DNA of 64,000 nucleotides from Aldehydirespirator sp965117015 (GTDB taxonomy: Bacteria > Actinomycetota > Acidimicrobiia > Acidimicrobiales > Aldehydirespiratoraceae). The first letter of the stretch is position 1. Every line of letters begins with the position of its first letter. Position numbers and translations under genes: made by a program. Under the pieces are notes generated by a model that ran no database searches, was not told the origin of the DNA, and saw only the letters and a program-made list of their open reading frames with translations. The DNA is taken from the NCBI GenBank assembly GCA_965117015.1, contig OZ220747.1, positions 2,728,001 through 2,792,000 of the forward strand, in the 5' to 3' direction. Positions 59,661 to 64,000 of this stretch are shown in pieces.

Positions 59661-59689
59661 TTGTTTGGCGAACAAATGTTCGCTAATGT
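59661..59689 (+). promoter_or_regulatory. alkB promoter TTGTTT-17-TAATGT with LexA box
   Basis: The spacer contains CGAACAAATGTTCG (59669-59682), a perfect actinobacterial SOS box. LexA bound there would block the polymerase between -35 and -10. The predicted start coincides with GTG 59696, so the mRNA is leaderless. Confidence 0.75.
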
Positions 59690-59695
59690 CGATCT

Positions 59696-60340
59696 GTGAG
59701 GATTTCCCGTTCGGGCACCGAGGCCGCAGTGGGACCTCTCCAGGGCGACCTGTTCGCTCAGGGGCCGCCCGCTCTCGACCCGGCGGCATCCGTTGAGCGG
59801 CTGCATCTGGACGACGGCAGTTGGATCGATGTGTCGTCGAGGTGGCTCCGCGGCGGCGACGCGTTCTTGGAGCTGCTGGTGGCCCGCCTGCGCTGGACGC
59901 GAGCCGAGCGTCCCATGTACGGGCGGATGGTAGATGAGCCCCGGCTGGGCGCATTCGTCCGGCCCGGTTCGCCGGGCGCACCCGCGCTGCTCGACGACAT
60001 GGCGGGCGCGCTGCGGGCCCGCTACCGGGCCGGATTCAATTCGGTATGGGTGAACTACTACCGCGGCGGCGACGACTCGGTGGCCTGGCACAGCGACCGG
60101 ATCGGGATCGACCCCGCCGATGCCGTGGTGGCCATCGTCTCGCTGGGGGGACCGCGCCGGTTCCTGCTGCGCCCGGCGGGCGGCGGGGCCAGCCGGTCGT
60201 TCACCCTGGCATCCGGGGACCTGCTGGTGATGGGCGGTTCCTGCCAGCAGAACTGGGAGCACTCGGTACCCAAGGTCGCGGCCGCGCCGCCCCGCATGAG
60301 CGTCACCTTCCGCCGCACTGCTGCCCGAGCAGGCCGGTAG
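59696..60340 (+). CDS. alkB: AlkB-like 2-oxoglutarate/Fe(II) dioxygenase
   Basis: 214 residues from GTG. DNA/RNA dealkylation repair. Fe(II) ligands in AWHSDRI (HxD) and NWEHSVPK (His), 2-oxoglutarate Arg in MSVTFRR, substrate loop WVNYYRGGDDSV. Closest in layout to ALKBH2/3-like bacterial AlkB. LexA-regulated promoter upstream links it to the SOS response. Confidence 0.88.
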   Translation: MRISRSGTEAAVGPLQGDLFAQGPPALDPAASVERLHLDDGSWIDVSSRWLRGGDAFLELLVARLRWTRAERPMYGRMVDEPRLGAFVRPGSPGAPALLDDMAGALRARYRAGFNSVWVNYYRGGDDSVAWHSDRIGIDPADAVVAIVSLGGPRRFLLRPAGGGASRSFTLASGDLLVMGGSCQQNWEHSVPKVAAAPPRMSVTFRRTAARAGR

Positions 60341-60384
60341 CCTCCGCGTCTGGACGGGGCGCTGACAGCGAAAGGCGAGGTTCC

Positions 60385-61137
60385 ATGGGACGGTTCGACG
60401 GCAAGGTGGCGCTGATCACTGGAGCAGCCTCGGGCATGGGACGGGCGGTTTCCATCCGCCTGGCGGCCGAGGGGGCCCAGGTGTTCGGCGTGGACGTGAA
60501 CGACGAGGGCCTGGCCGAGACGGCCTCAGAGGTCGCCGGCTCGGGCGGGCGGATGGAGACGCAGCCCTGCGATCTGGGCTCCGTCGCCGACTGCAAGCAG
60601 GCCGCGGCCGGCTGCGTGGACGCTCTCGGGCGCATCGACGTGCTGGGCAACATCGCCGGTCTCTCGTGGCAGGACCGGGTGGAGGACATCACCGAGGAGA
60701 TCTGGGACCGGATGTTCGGCGTGAACGTGAAGGGAATGTTCTTCCTGACCCAGGCCGCGCTCCCCCACCTGCTGGCCTCCGGCGGCAACATCGTCAACAT
60801 CGCCTCCAACGCCGGGCTCCAGGGACTGGCCTACACGACCCACTACTGCGCCACCAAGGGCGCGGTGGTGCAGTTGACCAGGGCCCTGGCCATGGAGCTG
60901 GCCAAGACCCCGGTGCGGGTCAACGCCATCGCCCCCGGCGGGGTGGACACCCCCATGACCCAGAACTTCAAGATGGTCACCGACCCCGACCCGCACTTCA
61001 TCCGCCGCATGATGGCCTTCAAGCCGATGAGCGGGCCCGAGCACATCGCCGCGCTGTTCGCCTTCGTGGCCTCCGAGGACTGTCCCGGCATCCACGGCGC
61101 CATCCTCAGCGTCGACGGAGGCCTAACCACCGGCTAG
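60385..61137 (+). CDS. Short-chain dehydrogenase/reductase (SDR)
   Basis: 250 residues, AAAGGCGAGG before the ATG. Cofactor motif TGAASGMG; the Asp in VFGVDVND favours NAD; NIAG, catalytic Ser in NIASNAG, and YxxxK as YCATK. C-terminal DGGLTTG. Substrate unknown. Its TAG overlaps the convergent gene's stop (shared CTAG). Confidence 0.88.
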   Translation: MGRFDGKVALITGAASGMGRAVSIRLAAEGAQVFGVDVNDEGLAETASEVAGSGGRMETQPCDLGSVADCKQAAAGCVDALGRIDVLGNIAGLSWQDRVEDITEEIWDRMFGVNVKGMFFLTQAALPHLLASGGNIVNIASNAGLQGLAYTTHYCATKGAVVQLTRALAMELAKTPVRVNAIAPGGVDTPMTQNFKMVTDPDPHFIRRMMAFKPMSGPEHIAALFAFVASEDCPGIHGAILSVDGGLTTG

Positions 61138-62513
61138 TCGACGCGGCGGGCCTGGCGGCCGTCGATCTCGCCGAAGAACTGGGCCGCGGCCTTCTGCACG
61201 CCGCTGGACCAGGTCGGGTAGGCGTGGGACGTCTGGGCTAGACGGCCGGTGAAGGCCCCGGTGCGCATGGCCAGCACGACCTCGGCGATCATCTCGCCGG
61301 CCCGGGGCGCGACGATGGTGGCCCCCAGGATGCGGCCCCCGCCCGCGTTGCGCAGCAGGCGCCGCGGTCCGGCCACGATGGCGATGAAGCCGTCGGTGCG
61401 GTCGTCGGTGACGGCCCGGTCCACCTCCGCTAGCGGCAGGTAGGCCACCCGGCTGCCCGGCGGCGCATGATTCGGGGTCAGCCCCACCGAGGCCACCTCC
61501 GGGTCGGTGAACACCACCCTGGGCACCAAGTCACCGCGGAACCGGCCCCGTTGGCCCCTGCCCAGGGCGTTGCCGGCCGCGATCCGGCCCATCTCGTCGG
61601 CCGCGTGCGACAGGAATGCCCGCCCGGTCACATCGCCCGCCGCGAACACGCCCCTGAGCGAGGTCATCATCCGGTCGTTGGTGATCACGTGGCCGTGCGG
61701 GTCGAGCTTCACCTTCATCTCGTCCAGCCCCAGGCCCTCGGTCACGGGCACCCGCCCGGCGGCGGCCAGCAACCGCCCGCAGGTGACGGGAGCGCCGTCA
61801 GTGGCACCGCCCCGGCAGAACGTGCGTACCGCGACCCCTCCACCCGGAGCCGGCTCGCCGGCCCTTACTCGGGTGTCGAGCTGGATGGCCACTCCGAGCT
61901 GCCCGAGAGCTTCGGAGACCAGGGCAGCCGCCTCGGGGTCCTCCGAGGGCAGGAGCTGCGGTCCCTGCTCGAACAGTGTGACCTCAGTGCCGAAAGCGGC
62001 GAAGGCCTGGGCCAGCTCGCAGCCGGTGGGCCCGCCACCAATGATTCCGAGAGACTCAGGGGCCCCGGTGAGGTCGAACACGGTGTCGCTGGTGAGGGGC
62101 TCGGCCTCGGCCAGGCCGGCTATGTAGTCGGGCAGCGAAGGCTGCGAGCCGGTGGCCAGCACGATGCGGGTTGCGGTGATGCGCCTGTCCCCCACCGCCA
62201 CCGTGTCGTGGGTAACGAGGCGGGCCCGGCCCTCGATGACCGTCACTCCCTCGGCTTCCAGCACTTCGACCGACTCGGTGGCTGCGATGTGTGCGACGGT
62301 CCTGCGTACCCGGGCCATGGCCCCGGCGAAGTCGAGGCCGTCGCGGGCGGCGGCCAGCAGCGTCTTGGAGGGCACGCAGCCACCGAAGGTGCAGTCGCCG
62401 CCGGGGGGCGAGTCGGTGATCAGGGCCACATCGGCGCCGGACCACCGCGCCGCCCGGACGGCGCCCAGCCCGGCTGCTCCCCCGCCAACCACGATCAGGT
62501 CGTGGTCCATCAT
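61134..62513 (-). CDS. FAD-dependent pyridine nucleotide-disulfide oxidoreductase
   Basis: 459 residues. Two-Cys flavoprotein of the MerA/Lpd/SthA class: N-terminal VVGGGAAGLGAV (FAD), redox-active CTFGGCVPSK, NAD(P) fold GIIGGGPTGCELA, GVFAAGDVTG and a C-terminal dimer domain ending SHAYPTWSSGVQKAA. The HAYPT His is the usual acid. The exact substrate (mercury, lipoamide or other) is not clear; no mer genes are near. ATGATG gives two close starts. Confidence 0.85.
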   Translation of the reverse strand: MMDHDLIVVGGGAAGLGAVRAARWSGADVALITDSPPGGDCTFGGCVPSKTLLAAARDGLDFAGAMARVRRTVAHIAATESVEVLEAEGVTVIEGRARLVTHDTVAVGDRRITATRIVLATGSQPSLPDYIAGLAEAEPLTSDTVFDLTGAPESLGIIGGGPTGCELAQAFAAFGTEVTLFEQGPQLLPSEDPEAAALVSEALGQLGVAIQLDTRVRAGEPAPGGGVAVRTFCRGGATDGAPVTCGRLLAAAGRVPVTEGLGLDEMKVKLDPHGHVITNDRMMTSLRGVFAAGDVTGRAFLSHAADEMGRIAAGNALGRGQRGRFRGDLVPRVVFTDPEVASVGLTPNHAPPGSRVAYLPLAEVDRAVTDDRTDGFIAIVAGPRRLLRNAGGGRILGATIVAPRAGEMIAEVVLAMRTGAFTGRLAQTSHAYPTWSSGVQKAAAQFFGEIDGRQARRVD

Positions 62514-62556
62514 CCGGCCCCGGCGCGTCACCGGCTGGAGCGTACGGTGGCCTGGC

Positions 62557-63390
62557 TCAGCTGTGGGCCTCGTCGAGGGCGGATCGGAACTCGGACACCA
62601 GTTCGGCCACGCCCTCGGGTCCGCCGCCTTCCAGCATCCGGGTCACGATGGCCGAGCCGACCACCGCCCCGTCGGCCACCTCGCACACCTCGGCCGCCTG
62701 CGCCGGAGTCCCTACCCCCACACCCACCAGCACCGGCCGGTCGGTGACCGCCTTGAGGCGGGCCGCGGTGGCCGTCGCGCTGGCGGCCAACTCCTCGCGG
62801 ACTCCAGTGATCCCCGCCAGCCCCACCCCGTACACGAAGCCCCGGGAACGGGCGCAGATGCGGGGCAGGCGCTCGTCGGGCGCGGTGGGCGCGGCCAGCA
62901 GCACCGTCTCCACCCCGGCCGCGTCGGCGCAGCCGGCCCACTCCCCCACCTCTTCCAGGGGCAGGTCGGGCAGGATGCAGCCAGCGATGCTGGCGTCAGC
63001 CAGTGACGAGGCGAACCGCTCATAGCCCATGTGGTGGGCGATGTTCACGTAGGTCATCACCGCGGTGGGCACGCCGATGTCGGCGGCGGCCCCTCTCACC
63101 GCGGCCAGGATCGACTGCGGCGTGGCTCCCTCCGTCAGGGCCTGGTCGTTGGCCTGCTGGATGGTCGTGCCGTCCATCACCGGGTCCGAGAACGGCACCC
63201 CGATCTCGATGGCGTCGGCTCCGGCGCCCGCGACCGCGCAGATCGTCTCCAGCCAGTCGTCGCCCAGGCCGCCGGTGAGGTAGGGCACAAAGCACTTGCC
63301 GCCGCCGTCGCGGCGGGCGCGCAGCGCGGCTTCGAGTCTGCCGTAGGTGTCCGTGCCGCCGGGTGCGACCGCGCCGCCTGCGGCGGTCAC
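62557..63390 (-). CDS. trpA: Tryptophan synthase alpha subunit
   Basis: 277 residues from a GTG overlapping the trpB stop (GTGA). Cleaves indole-3-glycerol phosphate; catalytic Glu in DAIEIGVPFSDPVMDG, PDLPLEE, and phosphate loop VGVGVGTPAQA. Ala/Gly-rich N-terminus of about 12 residues. Forms the indole channel with TrpB. Confidence 0.95.
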   Translation of the reverse strand: MTAAGGAVAPGGTDTYGRLEAALRARRDGGGKCFVPYLTGGLGDDWLETICAVAGAGADAIEIGVPFSDPVMDGTTIQQANDQALTEGATPQSILAAVRGAAADIGVPTAVMTYVNIAHHMGYERFASSLADASIAGCILPDLPLEEVGEWAGCADAAGVETVLLAAPTAPDERLPRICARSRGFVYGVGLAGITGVREELAASATATAARLKAVTDRPVLVGVGVGTPAQAAEVCEVADGAVVGSAIVTRMLEGGGPEGVAELVSEFRSALDEAHS

Positions 63391-64000
63391 CCGAGGATGC
63401 CCATCATCTGGTCGACGTCCTTGTCGCCCCGGCCGCTGAGGTTCAGCAGCACGGTGCGGCCGGCCAGCTCGGCGCGGGCCCGCGACACCCAGGCCAGGGC
63501 ATGGGCGCACTCCAGGGCGGGGATGATGCCCTCGGTGCGCGACAGCAGGCTGAACGCCTCGATCACCTCGGCGTCGGTGACCTGCTCGTAGGTCGCCCGG
63601 CCGGTGGCGGCCAGGTGGGAGTGCTCCGGCCCGACGCCGGGATAGTCGAGTCCGGCCGAGATCGACTCGGCCTCGAGCACCTGTCCCCACTCGTCCTGCA
63701 TCAGGTACGACCGCGACCCGTGGACGATGCCCGGCACGGCCCGGCCGATGGCCGCGCCCCCGGCCGGCTCGACCCCGACGAGCTCGGCGGAGGTGTTGGC
63801 GAACCCCGCGAATATCCCGGCCGCGTTGGAGCCGCCCCCCACCGCGGCGGTGACCACGTCGGGCACTTCGCCGTCGAGGATCTCGGCGCACTGGCGGCGG
63901 GCCTCCTCCCCGACGACCCGCTGGAACTCCCGCACCATCCACGGGTACGGGTGCGGGCCCATCACCGAGCCCAGGCAGTAGTGGGTGGTGTCGGCCACCG
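63387..64000 (-). CDS. trpB: Tryptophan synthase beta subunit (5' partial)
   Basis: At least 203 residues are visible; the N-terminal half lies beyond the window. PLP phosphate-binding Gly-rich loop VGGGSNAAG, then ISAGLDYPGVGPEHS and the C-terminal LSGRGDKD. Condenses indole with serine. Translationally coupled to trpA. Confidence 0.93.
   Translation of the reverse strand, partial: VADTTHYCLGSVMGPHPYPWMVREFQRVVGEEARRQCAEILDGEVPDVVTAAVGGGSNAAGIFAGFANTSAELVGVEPAGGAAIGRAVPGIVHGSRSYLMQDEWGQVLEAESISAGLDYPGVGPEHSHLAATGRATYEQVTDAEVIEAFSLLSRTEGIIPALECAHALAWVSRARAELAGRTVLLNLSGRGDKDVDQMMGILG

Noticed and set aside
61134..62513. Mercuric reductase
   Set aside because: General two-Cys flavoprotein motifs only; no N-terminal metal domain, no C-terminal Cys pair and no mer genes nearby.

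Overview
The window is about 68% G+C, densely coded, and rich in GTG starts and 4-bp GTGA/ATGA gene overlaps. It carries a complete Pup-proteasome gene set, PafBC-type WYL regulators and several families typical of Actinomycetota (DUF3151, DUF4193-like, Mtb12-like domain, actinobacterial LexA box). I infer an actinobacterium, probably of the Acidimicrobiia; no rRNA or tRNA is present to confirm this. At least 13 genes have a TANNNT box 6-7 nt before the start codon, so leaderless transcription looks common.

Layout. 1-2972: 3' end of an EEP phosphatase with an Mtb12-like tail, a small repeat protein, and an NCS2-like permease fused to a degenerate ATPase-like domain. 2998-6480 (minus): a cell-surface island with a class F-like sortase and three tandem paralogous secreted proteins sharing a non-canonical C-terminal sorting signal. 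Each paralog is followed by the same palindrome, and two are followed by remnants of the sortase 5' end. 6481-7308: no convincing protein gene, but a candidate structured minus-strand RNA with its own promoter. 7309-16086: housekeeping genes (GDPD, pyruvate kinase, acyl-CoA dehydrogenase, DUF3151, MobA-rhodanese fusion, RNase D, ClC channel). 16157-22110 (minus): sulfate activation (cysD, cysNC) joined to transaldolase and transketolase. 22211-26064: PBP4-type carboxypeptidase, Lon-N protein and small membrane proteins.

25864-44941 is the centre of the window. First comes a T-loop tRNA modification operon (ttuB, ttuA, trmI) ending in a membrane serine protease. Then come ferredoxin, the proteasomal ATPase ARC, a complete five-gene Aap-type amino-acid ABC transporter, dop, pup, prcB, prcA, pafA, pafB and pafC. 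Pup ends in GGE and so needs no deamidation. PafA attaches Pup, Dop removes it, ARC unfolds pupylated substrates through its C-terminal QYL, and PrcBA degrades them. The amino-acid importer sits between ARC and Dop, 18 nt after arc, suggesting that uptake and turnover are co-expressed.

44938-56519: lepB, a second GDPD, tatA/B, tatC, a HelY-like helicase, an M20 amidohydrolase, a ThyX-like protein, a DUF4193-like protein, GNAT, NUDIX and enoyl-CoA hydratase. 56516-64000: an Arg/Asp-rich protein, thiD, YqgE, a LexA-controlled alkB, an SDR, a flavoprotein disulfide reductase, trpA and the 3' part of trpB, which runs off the window.

Two themes cut across the window. Short tandem duplications at gene junctions have produced mini-ORFs before ttuA, dop and prcA. 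In-frame amino-acid repeats lengthen linkers or tails of exported or membrane proteins and of a helicase.
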